Shown: positions 53,641-61,876 of the stretch, piece after piece
Numbering within the stretch: the stretch's first letter is position 1
Layout of the letters: each line of letters opens with the position of its first letter
Assembly: GCA_036267975.1 (NCBI GenBank)
Contig: DATAVA010000015.1
Span: 88,081-152,080 of the forward strand
Direction: 5' to 3'
Length of the DNA: 64,000 bases
DNA from: DAIDKA01 sp036267975
GTDB taxonomy: Bacteria; Pseudomonadota; Gammaproteobacteria; Steroidobacterales; Steroidobacteraceae
Program-made: the position numbers and the translations under genes
Notes under the pieces: generated by a model
The model's database searches: none
Seen by the model: the letters and a program-made list of their open reading frames with translations, nothing else
Told to the model about the DNA's origin: nothing

Positions 53641-54795
53641 ATGCCGGATTTATCCAGAAAACGCGACCGTGATCGCTTAGCCCAACGACGTGAGCCTTAC
53701 TGGCACCGTCTCATGAAGGGCGGGTACCTGGGATTTCGCCAAGGCCCGGAGACATGGATCGCGAAATACCGCGATCGCCTCGGCGACAGGCATTACAAGG
53801 CCATCGATGGGGTCGGGCCCAATGACTACGACGCAGCCAAGAAGCAGGCCGAGGAGTGGTTCGTATCACTGGGCGGTCCCGCTGTTCGCGCACCGAAGCG
53901 CGCCACGGTGCGTGCTGGACTGGAGGCATACCTGGAGGACCTCCATCGCCACGGCCGCCCTGATGCCGCCAAGGACGCCCTGCGGCGGTTCAGGCTGAAC
54001 GTTTATGAAGACAAGATTGCGGACTTTGAACTGGAAAGGGTGACCCGGGACGATTTCGAGGAATGGCGAGACAGGCATCGCGCCGGTAGAAAGCCCCGCT
54101 CAGTAAATCGACATGTCCGCTCGATCTCCGCCGCACTGGATCGGGCCGTTGGTCTAGGCTACGTGGGAAATCCTGCAGCATGGCGCCTCAAGCCCCTGCA
54201 GGATGATGTCGAGGATGAAGGGGAAACGGCCGTATTCCTGACGGCTGAGCATCGCAAGGCGCTCATGGCCGCTGCCTCCCCTCAAGCGGCGCTGTTTCTT
54301 CGGGGTCTGGAACTAACTGGCGCAAGACCTGGCGAGTTGTCGAGGACCGTAGTCAAGGATTTCGATGGCGCGACCCTACGGCTGGCGCATCGGAAGGGTA
54401 AGCCACCAAAGCTGCGTGTACGGCATACCGTGCTTGGGGCCGACGGCCTCAAATTCTTTGCCGAAATGGCGGCGGACAACTTGCCGGCCGCTCCGCTGTT
54501 TACCGAGGACGACGAGATCCCATGGCGGCCGCACATGTGGGCGCGCCAGATTCGTGCCGCAATCGCTAAGCACAATCAGGATGCGCGGGGGAATATGCGA
54601 ATTCCACTGAGTGCCAGCGCCTACTCGTTTAGGCATGCGCGAATAAGCGAACTTCTCCAGCTCTACGGTGTTGACCCATTGACTGTTGCGCAGCAGACCG
54701 GTACATCACTTGTAATGATTGAAAAAAGCTATTTGCGTTTTATCCATTCAAGCATGCGAGAGAAACTGGATGGCATCAAGGCGCGGCAGCTCTAA
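53641..54795 (+). CDS. Tyrosine recombinase / phage-type integrase
   Basis: The 384-residue protein has an N-terminal arm-binding region, a core-binding helical domain (about 88-180) and a catalytic domain. Catalytic residues visible are Arg229 (TGARPGEL), Lys252 (HRKGKPP), the box YSFRHARIS with Arg331 and His332 (the first His of the usual HxxR is Tyr here) and the nucleophile Tyr364 (EKSYLRF). All essential residues except the replaced His are present, so it may be active. It lies next to the tRNA-Glu fragment, its probable att site. Confidence 0.93.
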   Translation: MPDLSRKRDRDRLAQRREPYWHRLMKGGYLGFRQGPETWIAKYRDRLGDRHYKAIDGVGPNDYDAAKKQAEEWFVSLGGPAVRAPKRATVRAGLEAYLEDLHRHGRPDAAKDALRRFRLNVYEDKIADFELERVTRDDFEEWRDRHRAGRKPRSVNRHVRSISAALDRAVGLGYVGNPAAWRLKPLQDDVEDEGETAVFLTAEHRKALMAAASPQAALFLRGLELTGARPGELSRTVVKDFDGATLRLAHRKGKPPKLRVRHTVLGADGLKFFAEMAADNLPAAPLFTEDDEIPWRPHMWARQIRAAIAKHNQDARGNMRIPLSASAYSFRHARISELLQLYGVDPLTVAQQTGTSLVMIEKSYLRFIHSSMREKLDGIKARQL

Positions 54796-54861
54796 AGAAA
54801 AATATAGCGGGCAAAATAACGCTCAGGAGTTCTTTACGATCACTGCCCGCCCGAAGCTCGG

Positions 54862-55137
54862 GAATCAATTCAGCTTCGTGATTTGCGTCGCACCTGCGAG
54901 ACGCAGATGGAGGCACTGAAAATTTCGCGTGACGTGCGCGCACAACTGCAATCGCATGGTCTCGGCGGTGTCCAGGCGCGTCACTACGACCGCTACAGCT
55001 ACTTCACTGAGAAGAAGCAGGCACTTCAAAAGTGGGCAAAGCACCTGAAGCAGCTCGAGGCGGTGCAGGACTCGATACTCGGCCCAAAATCACCCAGCGC
55101 TCCAACAGGAACCGCAAAGCGGCGGCAAGAAAGATAA
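54862..55137 (+). pseudogene. C-terminal remnant of a second tyrosine integrase
   Basis: Reading in frame from about 54862 gives QLRDLRRTCETQMEALK, the box-II helix of a P4-type integrase, then RAQLQSHGLGGVQARHYDRYSY with the nucleophile Tyr, then EKKQALQKWAKHL, the usual C-terminal helix. Everything before box II is missing, and the sequence in front belongs to the end of the intact integrase gene. It differs in sequence from the intact integrase, so this is a relic of another element at the same site. Confidence 0.82.
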
Positions 55138-55170
55138 GTCGCTGAATGACACGCAGCGGGCCCTGCCGCT

Positions 55171-55974
55171 TCAAATACCCAATAAGGCTTCTATTTCCGG
55201 CCATGAGCGAACGCCGTTTGCGTACATTTCTTCGGATAACGCTGTCGGCATCCATTCCATGAAACCGGAATGAAAGCTCGGCCTTGACTGGACACAGGAG
55301 AACCAACTTTCGACATGCGGTAGTCGGTCGCCCGTCCACATGCCCGACATGCTCAAGGCCGCAAGCCGATTTACATACGGCGCCATGGCGATGTCAGCCA
55401 TTGAGAACTCTGCGCCCGCAAGCCAGGTGCTGTTCTTAAGTGCCGATTCCATCCTGTGAAGATAGGTGTCGTAGAGCCGGATCTTGTCCGCCGCCCCAGG
55501 AGTGGCAAGGCCCTCCTGGATGTATCGCCATTTAAGAGATCGGGTTGCGGCGCCTTCAGCCGACCCTTTGTTCAGGAAGTCCTCGAAACTCCCCACGCCG
55601 CTGCGCAAGATCGTATGTCGATGCGAGACCACGTACGTTAAGGCCGAACAGGCTGGATGAAGCTCCTCGTCCACCGCCTTGGTCCACAGGCGCACCCGCG
55701 CGCGCTGGAGAGGCGATGAGGGATAGATGGAGTATTCTGGAAATGCATCTTCCGCGTATTCACAGATAACGGTTGACTCAGTGATGATCACGCCGTCGTG
55801 CACGAGAACCGGTACGACGGCCTTGGCATTGATGGCGAGAAATTCTGGCTTGAATTGCTCGCCGGCGAGGATGTCAACGTAGTGACCAACCCAGGCAAGG
55901 CGCTTCTCGGCCAACGCAAAGCGCACCTTGGCCGCGCAGGCCGATGAGCCGTGATGATATAGCTCAAGCGCCAT
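55171..55974 (-). CDS. Glutathione S-transferase, LigF beta-etherase-like
   Basis: A 267-residue GST. The thioredoxin-fold half has HDGVIITESTVICEYAEDAFPE, including the Glu-Ser pair that binds glutathione, and WTKAVDEE at the start of the helical half. This pattern, with the SLKWRYIQEGL segment, matches what I recall of Sphingobium LigF, which cleaves the beta-aryl ether bond with glutathione. LigF relatives of other function exist, so the call is tentative. It is the last gene of a five-gene minus-strand operon (21 bp after the ABM gene). Confidence 0.65.
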   Translation of the reverse strand: MALELYHHGSSACAAKVRFALAEKRLAWVGHYVDILAGEQFKPEFLAINAKAVVPVLVHDGVIITESTVICEYAEDAFPEYSIYPSSPLQRARVRLWTKAVDEELHPACSALTYVVSHRHTILRSGVGSFEDFLNKGSAEGAATRSLKWRYIQEGLATPGAADKIRLYDTYLHRMESALKNSTWLAGAEFSMADIAMAPYVNRLAALSMSGMWTGDRLPHVESWFSCVQSRPSFHSGFMEWMPTALSEEMYANGVRSWPEIEALLGI

Positions 55975-55995
55975 AAGTGCCCCGGCTGCGACGGT

Positions 55996-56298
55996 CTAGG
56001 CGGGCAATTTATCCGCCATCACACCAGCCTTCCGGATTTGCGGCGGCGTGGCCAGAAGTTCATCCGCGTGTTTCATCAGCGCCGCAGCGATGGGGCCACT
56101 TAAGTGAGCATCTCGACCCGCTTCGTCGTTGAAAGCGTCGAATATGGCGAACGTGCTGTCGTCGAAGCGTACCGCGAACCACACTACTGTACCGGTTTCG
56201 GCGGCAGCCAAGCTTTGTGCGCTTTTCAAGAACGAAGCAAGCTCGCTTTCCTTGCCCAGCTTCGCCTTCAATTCAACGTAAATGGCAACTTTGGTCAT
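55996..56298 (-). CDS. Antibiotic biosynthesis monooxygenase (ABM/YgiN-like) family protein
   Basis: This protein of 100 residues has the dimeric ferredoxin-like ABM fold: VAIYVELKAKLGKESEL, the core TVVWFAVRFDDSTFAIFDAF and a C-terminal HADELLATPPQI helix. Members oxidise quinols or polyphenols without cofactors, or merely bind them. ATG 56298 has AGAGGAAC upstream; an extended reading overlaps the SDR gene and is unlikely. In the operon between an SDR and a GST it could act on an aromatic thioether or ketone product. Confidence 0.78.
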   Translation of the reverse strand: MTKVAIYVELKAKLGKESELASFLKSAQSLAAAETGTVVWFAVRFDDSTFAIFDAFNDEAGRDAHLSGPIAAALMKHADELLATPPQIRKAGVMADKLPA

Positions 56299-56332
56299 GT
56301 GTCGTTCCTCTCGCCGTTTAAATTCGTGCGCC

Positions 56333-57139
56333 TTATAGGGCGGAATGATCTTGTACCGCTTCCTCAAGCGCAGGTTTCAGGCCCACCATCCGTTCATCGA
56401 CGGCGGCGGGATTGCTCTGGTTGAGTGCGACCATTTGCTTGCGTGCTTCGTCTCCCCGGATGACCTCCAGGGCATTGGCCTCCATGGCCTCCACGATCGC
56501 CGCAGCGACGGCCTCCGCAGACTCGAGGGAAAATCCCAGCTCCGGTCCCGCCCGATTGGACTTCATCATTGGAGTGTCGGTACCCGCGGGGAACACGTTT
56601 AGGACATGGACGCCTTCTCCCTTGAGTTCGCGTCGGAGCCCCTCGCCAAATCGCGCAACTCCCGCCTTGGCGCCCCCGTACGTTGCATAAAATGGCATGC
56701 CCACTAATGCTGCGACGGAGGCGATGTTGACAATCATGGCATCCCCGCTTTCGCGAAGGACTGGAAGGACTGCTCGCGTCAACAGCACCGGCGCAATCAG
56801 GTCAACCTCAATCATCGCCCGCAGTTCCGCCTCGGAGGTTTTTTCAAGTCGTCCGGCCCGTACGCCTCCTGCATTGTTGACAAGGGTGTCGAGCCCGCCC
56901 AGAGCGCTAATCGTCCGCTTCACGGTGGCCCGGCGACCGCGCGTAGTTGCGACATTGGCCGCCACACTCCAGACGGAGGGGCTCAGGCGCTGGAGCTCCT
57001 GGGCTGCGCTGGCCAGAACGTCGGCCCTCCTTCCGCTAATCACGACCTTCGCGCCTTTAATCAACAATGATCGCGCAAGGGCCTTGCCGATACCGCTCGA
57101 ACCGCCGGTGATCAGGACACGCTTGCCCTCGAGATTCAT
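56333..57139 (-). CDS. SDR family NAD(P)-dependent oxidoreductase
   Basis: The 268-residue short-chain dehydrogenase has GGSSGIGKA, NNAGGVRAG and the catalytic YGGAK. It is of the DltE/YqjQ-like subgroup with the VFPAGTDTPMM segment. The start overlaps the YghU-type gene by 4 bp, and the ABM gene follows after 34 bp. In the setting of the GST genes a role in oxidising a side-chain alcohol before ether cleavage is possible but unproved. Confidence 0.83.
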   Translation of the reverse strand: MNLEGKRVLITGGSSGIGKALARSLLIKGAKVVISGRRADVLASAAQELQRLSPSVWSVAANVATTRGRRATVKRTISALGGLDTLVNNAGGVRAGRLEKTSEAELRAMIEVDLIAPVLLTRAVLPVLRESGDAMIVNIASVAALVGMPFYATYGGAKAGVARFGEGLRRELKGEGVHVLNVFPAGTDTPMMKSNRAGPELGFSLESAEAVAAAIVEAMEANALEVIRGDEARKQMVALNQSNPAAVDERMVGLKPALEEAVQDHSAL

Positions 57140-58011
57140 GGACGCGCGCCTGCACGCTTATCCTGGGTTTGCGTGTCGAAATCGGAAGCCTCATGACGTT
57201 CGGGCAGCTGCTCCGACGGATCACCAAAGGTGCGATTCACCATCCGACCGCGCTTGACGGCAGGTCTTGTCAGGATGGCATCCGCCCAGCGCTGCAAATG
57301 CGCGTATTGGCTCACCGAGAGAAATTCTGCGGCGCCATACGCCCACCCCTTCACCAATCCCCCATACCAGGGAAAGACCGCAATATCCGCGATGCTGTAT
57401 TCGGCGCCCCCAAGGTACTCACTCTGCGCCAAGCGGCGGTTCAGCACATCTAGCTGCCGCTTGACCTCCATGGCGAAGCGGTCGATGGCGTATTCGATCT
57501 TGACTGGTGCATAGGCATAAAAGTGACCAAAGCCGCCGCCCAGATAGGGCGCACTGCCCATTTGCCAGAAAAGCCAGTTCAGTGATTCCGCACGCTCGGA
57601 TGCCCTCGTCGGCAAAAAGCATCCGAACTTCTCGGCCAAGTACAGGAGAATGGACCCCGACTCAAATACGCGAATCGGCTCAGGTCCGCTTCGATCAAGA
57701 AGCGCAGGAATCTTCGAGTTCGGATTGACAGCGACAAATCCGCTCCCAAACTGATCGCCCTCCTGGATCTTGATCAGCCAAGCATCGTATTCGGCACCGG
57801 AGAAGCCGCGCGCCAAAAGCTCCTCCAGTAGAATAGTGACTTTCACGCCATTCGGCGTGCCTAGCGAGTACAGCTGCAAAGGATGCCGACCGACAGGCAA
57901 TTCCTTCTCATGCGTGGAGCCTGCCTCCGGGCGGTTGATGTTGCTGAATGCGCCGCCACTGGGCTTTGCCCAGGTCCACACCTTCGGCGGCGTGTATTCT
58001 GAATCTGTCAC
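57136..58011 (-). CDS. yghU: Nu-class glutathione S-transferase / disulfide-bond oxidoreductase, YghU-like
   Basis: The 291-residue protein is nearly collinear with E. coli YghU as I recall it: KVWTWAKPSGGAF, THEKELPVGRHPLQLYSLGTPNG, VNPNSKIPAL, FESGSILLYLAEKFG, GGGFGHFYAYAPVKIEYA and ERHEASDFDT. YghU binds two glutathiones and reduces disulphides. Nu-class relatives in Novosphingobium release glutathione from the thioether formed by beta-etherases. It lies 26 bp after the first GST of the operon. Confidence 0.9.
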   Translation of the reverse strand: MTDSEYTPPKVWTWAKPSGGAFSNINRPEAGSTHEKELPVGRHPLQLYSLGTPNGVKVTILLEELLARGFSGAEYDAWLIKIQEGDQFGSGFVAVNPNSKIPALLDRSGPEPIRVFESGSILLYLAEKFGCFLPTRASERAESLNWLFWQMGSAPYLGGGFGHFYAYAPVKIEYAIDRFAMEVKRQLDVLNRRLAQSEYLGGAEYSIADIAVFPWYGGLVKGWAYGAAEFLSVSQYAHLQRWADAILTRPAVKRGRMVNRTFGDPSEQLPERHEASDFDTQTQDKRAGARP

Positions 58012-58037
58012 TCTATCGTCTCCCGGGTTTGGAGGAG

Positions 58038-58763
58038 TTAAAACGCTGGCGGATAGTTCGACGGAAAAAGAGCTCGGCGCGTCTCCTCGTCGTTGACCTT
58101 CTTGAAGTCGTGGTCTTTCCCCACAGCCCGAGCGCGCGGCACGGCCGGTCGGGCATCAACAGTCTCGAAGAGTCTCTTGAGGTTCGGATAGGCCCCAAGC
58201 GGTTCTTCGGCGCCCTTTAGAACGCGCGAAGCACGATCCAGCCATCCCCAGGCGGAGATGTCGGCAATAGTATACGTATCACCCACGATGAACGGTTTGC
58301 CGGCCAGATGATCGTTTAGAACCTGGTAGTGGCGTTCAGCCTCCCGCCGGTAGCGATTCACTGCATAGTCGAGCCCTTCCGGAGCCGCATACTGAAAGTG
58401 CACGGATTGGCCGGAAAACGGCCCGAGCCCTGAAGCCAGGAACAATAACCAAGACAGGAGCTCTGGGCGGTCCTCCGGTGACCCTAAAAACTTTCCGGTT
58501 TTCTCAGCCAGATAGAGGAGGATGGCAGTTGAATCAAAGACTCGCGCCTCTTTGCCACCTGGACCATCGGTATCGATAATCGCCGGCACCTTCCCGTTCG
58601 GGTTGACCGCCAGGAACTCGGCTCGGTGCTGCTCACCTTTGCTGGTATCGATGGGAAGTGTCCGATAGGCGAGGCCCGTCTCCTCGAGTAGCAGCGCTAC
58701 TTTCGCCGGATTTGGCGTTGGATGGAAATAAAAATTAATCAAGGCGCCTCCATCGACATACAA
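58038..58763 (-). CDS. Glutathione S-transferase, YfcG-like
   Basis: A 241-residue Nu-type GST: INFYFHPTPNPAKV, VNPNGKVPAI, FDSTAILLYLAEKTGKFLG and the Asn/Thr-type glutathione site at the N-terminus resemble YfcG. A GLGPFSGQSVHF segment corresponds to the YfcG active site. It begins the five-gene operon and is divergent from a TetR regulator with a palindrome between. A shorter start at a later codon is possible; ATG 58763 is the first Met. Confidence 0.87.
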   Translation of the reverse strand: MYVDGGALINFYFHPTPNPAKVALLLEETGLAYRTLPIDTSKGEQHRAEFLAVNPNGKVPAIIDTDGPGGKEARVFDSTAILLYLAEKTGKFLGSPEDRPELLSWLLFLASGLGPFSGQSVHFQYAAPEGLDYAVNRYRREAERHYQVLNDHLAGKPFIVGDTYTIADISAWGWLDRASRVLKGAEEPLGAYPNLKRLFETVDARPAVPRARAVGKDHDFKKVNDEETRRALFPSNYPPAF

Positions 58764-58806
58764 TCGGCCGACGCATGAAAGCCAGGTCCGCCGGTTTTAG
58801 TATGCG

Positions 58807-58818
58807 CATTATATAATG
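58807..58818. promoter_or_regulatory. 12-bp perfect palindrome between TetR and GST genes
   Basis: CATTATATAATG is self-complementary and lies 44 bp before the GST start and 50 bp before the TetR start. It contains a good -10-like TATAAT on both strands. Placement fits an operator for the TetR protein, by inference. Confidence 0.55.
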
Positions 58819-58867
58819 AACAGGCGCGCGGATGGCAAGCACGTGCGCGTAAGGGATCGGTGACAGC

Positions 58868-59458
58868 GTGGCAAGGCCCAGAGAGTTTGACGAGAATCTA
58901 GTCCTCGAGGCTGTAGTTCAGTGTTTCTGGAATAAAGGCTACGAGGCGACTTCGATAAAGGATTTGGTAGATGGTACGGGCATTACGGCTGCCAGCCTCT
59001 ACAACGCGTTCGGCGATAAGCGGAATATATTTCGCATCGCGCTCGCCCACTACTCAGACCATGGTGTTGCGGAGCGCATTCAACGATGTGGGAAGCTGGC
59101 GCCACGGGAGGCGATCGAAGCATTTTTTCGTGACATCGTCGATCGCTCCCTTGCGGATCCGCATCACAAAGGGTGCCTATTGGTCAACTCTGCGCTGGAA
59201 GTCGCTCCCCATGATCCGCAGTTTAAGGAGGCCATCACTGTCGTTCTGCGGCGAATCGAGGAGTTCTTCCTCGCCTGTGTGAAGGCGGGCCAAGCCTCCG
59301 GTTCCATTACACGCTCTCAACCAGCAAGGAAACTCGCGCAGCACTTGCTGGCAGTCCTGATGGGGGTGCGAGTGCTGGCTCGCGTGCGCCCGGAGCGGGC
59401 GCTTCTACGGGGCGTTGTTGAACCGGCACTGGCGTTACTTAGGACAAACGCGGCATGA
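58868..59458 (+). CDS. TetR/AcrR family transcriptional regulator
   Basis: This 196-residue repressor has an N-terminal helix-turn-helix (ATSIKDLVDGTGITAASLYNAFGDK) and a C-terminal ligand domain with HKGCLLVNSALEVAPHD, as in the TetR_C_16-like group. The start codon is GTG. It faces the GST operon and is the obvious candidate to control it. The ligand is unknown; an electrophile or aromatic inducer would suit. Confidence 0.88.
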   Translation: MARPREFDENLVLEAVVQCFWNKGYEATSIKDLVDGTGITAASLYNAFGDKRNIFRIALAHYSDHGVAERIQRCGKLAPREAIEAFFRDIVDRSLADPHHKGCLLVNSALEVAPHDPQFKEAITVVLRRIEEFFLACVKAGQASGSITRSQPARKLAQHLLAVLMGVRVLARVRPERALLRGVVEPALALLRTNAA

Positions 59459-59820
59459 GGGGCGTCGCTTACTCGCGTTACCCTACTTAGGCGGTGTCCT
59501 GGCCGCGCTCCGGTCAGCGGCACTGGCCAATCCCGGCGCGGCGGGTGCGGTAGCGGGGCTCGAGGCAGGCGGAATATCTGCGACCCTGTACGGACGGACT
59601 GCTTCGACGACAGTCCGCTGTTTGTGGCTACCTGGTACTAATTAGCCACGCCGTCCGTCGCTCTGGTGAGTCATCTCTTAGGCAAAGCCCTGTTGCGGTG
59701 GTGGCGCCAGTTTTTCCATTACAGTCATTTCGTAAGCTGCCGATGTAACAAAGGGCGATCCAGGTGCGTATTAGTAGAAGTGCCGTTTGGGCGCATCTTT
59801 CTAATATCTGGAGATCCCTA
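59459..59820. other. 362-bp region before the bufferin operon, no gene supported
   Basis: A 76-codon reading frame at 59415 has no recognisable character. What can be supported is a leader that ends in the promoter candidate at 59745-59769 and the ribosome site CTGGAGATC before ATG 59821. The first half is GC-rich with a short inverted repeat near 59590-59612. Confidence 0.6.
59745..59769 (+). promoter_or_regulatory. Candidate ECF-type promoter for the bufferin operon
   Basis: GTAAC (59745-59749) and CGT (59767-59769) are separated by 17 bases, the layout of many ECF sigma promoters and similar in form to promoters of SigF-dependent copper/thiol-stress operons known from Caulobacter. No ECF sigma gene is beside it. 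This is a sequence-pattern inference. Confidence 0.45.
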
Positions 59821-60132
59821 ATGTCCAAGAAAACGATTATGAGTTCCGCGTTTCTCGCCGGGGCCGTTGCAGCTGCGTTGGTTTCGGTAGCGAGTGCGGC
59901 GCCGCTGACCAGCGCTGAAGGAAAGGCCGCCACCGCGGCGGGCAAGGTGAAGTGCTACGGAGTGGCCCTGAAGGGTCAGAATGACTGCGCTGCGGGTCCT
60001 GGAACCTCCTGCCAGGGCACGTCCACCCAAGATTTTCAAGGCAACTCCTGGAAATTTGTCCAGGGCGGCACTTGCGAAGCCATCGTGACTCCGAGCGGTC
60101 AGCACGGGTCCCTGTCGCCGATCAAGTCGTAA
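59821..60132 (+). CDS. bufA: Bufferin-type RiPP precursor (DUF2282, BufA1-like)
   Basis: A 103-residue precursor with a signal peptide (cleavage after ASA, residue 26) and four core Cys residues at 45, 56, 64 and 85 in the motifs KCYGVALKGQNDC, TSCQGTS and GGTCEAI, which are typical of DUF2282. In characterised bufferins the MNIO enzyme turns such Cys residues into thiooxazole-type heterocycles that bind copper. ATG 59821 has GGAG nine bases upstream; a longer reading is unlikely. The MNIO gene follows after 21 bp. Confidence 0.9.
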   Translation: MSKKTIMSSAFLAGAVAAALVSVASAAPLTSAEGKAATAAGKVKCYGVALKGQNDCAAGPGTSCQGTSTQDFQGNSWKFVQGGTCEAIVTPSGQHGSLSPIKS

Positions 60133-60153
60133 GCCGCCGCGGCGCGAAAGCCC

Positions 60154-61080
60154 ATGGCCCCTGGCATGGAAAACGCCCAATCGCGCCCAAGTGGTTGCGC
60201 CCAGCTCCACCCGGTTAACCGCGCCTCACTTTGGCGGTTGGCCGGGACGAGCTTTAAGCCGGAACATCTCCAGGCCATTCTCGCCGAGAAATCCTCGGCC
60301 CACTGGTTCGAAGTGCATGCAGAGAACTTCATGATGGCCGGCGGCCCGCGTCTTCAGGCTTTGGAGCGACTGCGGCGCGACTACGCCATTTCCGTCCACG
60401 GTGTAGGCCTTTCGATTGGCGCAGCGCAGCCACTCGATGAGCTGCATCTTAAGCGCCTGGGCGCCGTTGTGAATCGCTTCGAACCGGCGCTTGTCTCTGA
60501 ACATCTAGCATGGTCCACGCACGGGACCACTTTCTACAATGACCTGCTGCCTTTGCCCTACGACGCGCAGTCATTGACCAACGTGTGCGATCACATAGAC
60601 CGGGTGCAAGAAATGCTCCAGCGCACACTGCTTTTGGAGAATCCGTCCACGTACGTTGCGTTCGCGACCTCCACGATGACCGAAACAGAATTTCTTCGCG
60701 CGGTGGCTAGCCGGACCGGCTGCGGGCTACTTCTGGATATCAACAACGTTATGGTGTCAGCCACCAACCGTGGATACAGTGCGCTCGACTACCTGACGAC
60801 TTTTCCCCTCGATAGGGTGAGCGAAATCCATCTCGCCGGACACGCCCAACAAGTCGACGACGAAGGGGATCTGTTGTTAATAGACAGTCATGATCGCCGC
60901 GTCGCCGAAAGCGTCTGGAAGCTCTATGAGGGGGTTATTGGAAGGCAAGGACCATTGCCCACTCTGATCGAGTGGGACAGTCAAGTCCCGGATTGGCCAA
61001 CACTTGAGAGGGAGGCGAAACTCGCGCAGTCGGCTCTGGATGTAGCCGTGCCAAGTGCCTCCGGTCATTATGCTGCATAA
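60154..61080 (+). CDS. bufB: Multinuclear non-haem iron oxidative enzyme (MNIO, DUF692), BufB-like
   Basis: The 308-residue TIM-barrel protein has the candidate metal and substrate positions of the DUF692/MNIO family: EVHAEN (53-58), SVHGVG (His82), SEHLAW (Glu116-His117), LLENPS (Glu162), DINN (Asp195, Asn197-198), HLAGH (226-230), DSHD (244-247) and LIEWD (Glu273). It is expected to modify the Cys residues of the precursor encoded just before it. ATG 60154 is used; ATG 60166 also possible. It overlaps the partner gene. Confidence 0.92.
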   Translation: MAPGMENAQSRPSGCAQLHPVNRASLWRLAGTSFKPEHLQAILAEKSSAHWFEVHAENFMMAGGPRLQALERLRRDYAISVHGVGLSIGAAQPLDELHLKRLGAVVNRFEPALVSEHLAWSTHGTTFYNDLLPLPYDAQSLTNVCDHIDRVQEMLQRTLLLENPSTYVAFATSTMTETEFLRAVASRTGCGLLLDINNVMVSATNRGYSALDYLTTFPLDRVSEIHLAGHAQQVDDEGDLLLIDSHDRRVAESVWKLYEGVIGRQGPLPTLIEWDSQVPDWPTLEREAKLAQSALDVAVPSASGHYAA

Positions 61081-61876
61081 GGCGGCAAGCGCTGAGTCGC
61101 GAGAGCTCCACAGCCGGTTTTCGGCCGCGCTGCTTGATCCTGGCATCGCCCCGCCTCCTCTTGTCGTCGTCTATGACGGTAAGAACACTGCTCGACGATT
61201 CGATGTGTACCGCAACAATGTGGTGGTCAGCCTCATTGAGGCTGTGATTGCGATATATCCAGCCGTACAGAAACTCACCGGAGCGGACTTCTTTCGGGCC
61301 ATGGCCCGCGCTCACATCCGTGAGACGCCACCTAGGTCTGCATTGTTATTCGAATATGGGCGGGACTTCCCGGCCTTCATAGATCGCTATCCCTATGCCT
61401 TGGGTCTCCCATGGCTGGGTGATATTGCGCGAGTTGAACGGGCCTGGCTTGACAGCTACCACGCCCAGGATGCCGCTCCCCTTAACCCCAATACACTCAG
61501 CGCCGTCCCATTCGAGCTCTTGGGTGAACTACGCTTTATTGCCCATCCAGCTACTCGAATCGTGCGTTCGCTTTATGCGGCGACCTCCATTTTCTCGGCC
61601 AACCGTGAAGAGGATCCTCCGGATCCTGCCGCTCGCATCGAGTCCTCGAATCCACAAGACACCTTGATCACACGGCCCGGCATGCAAGTCGAGGTGCGCC
61701 AACTTCCGCCGGGAGGCGCAGCTTTCCTGCTGGGCCTCCTGGGCGGTCATACGCTCAGTGTCGCCGTTGACGAGGCAATGCAGGCCTGTCCTGGGTTTGA
61801 CCTCTCAGCAAATCTCGCGGGTGCGCTGGAAGCGGGCGTATTTGGCTCACTACAACTAGGGAGATATCGCGAATGA
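61070..61876 (+). CDS. bufC: DUF2063 partner protein of the MNIO enzyme, BufC-like
   Basis: This 268-residue protein carries the DUF2063 N-terminal domain (FDVYRNNVVVSLIEAVIAIYPAV, the ARAHIRETPP segment and LFEYGRDFPAFIDRYP). The C-terminal part, about 100 residues, with RPGMQVEVRQLPPGGAAFL, is the winged-helix-like RiPP-recognition region. Known MNIO partners deliver the precursor. The start at ATG 61070 overlaps bufB by 11 bp; the stop overlaps the DoxX gene by 4 bp. Confidence 0.88.
   Translation: MLHKAASAESRELHSRFSAALLDPGIAPPPLVVVYDGKNTARRFDVYRNNVVVSLIEAVIAIYPAVQKLTGADFFRAMARAHIRETPPRSALLFEYGRDFPAFIDRYPYALGLPWLGDIARVERAWLDSYHAQDAAPLNPNTLSAVPFELLGELRFIAHPATRIVRSLYAATSIFSANREEDPPDPAARIESSNPQDTLITRPGMQVEVRQLPPGGAAFLLGLLGGHTLSVAVDEAMQACPGFDLSANLAGALEAGVFGSLQLGRYRE

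Noticed and set aside
59415..59645. A 76-codon frame after the TetR gene
   Set aside because: It starts inside the TetR gene in another frame, has no ribosome site and resembles nothing; treated as non-coding.
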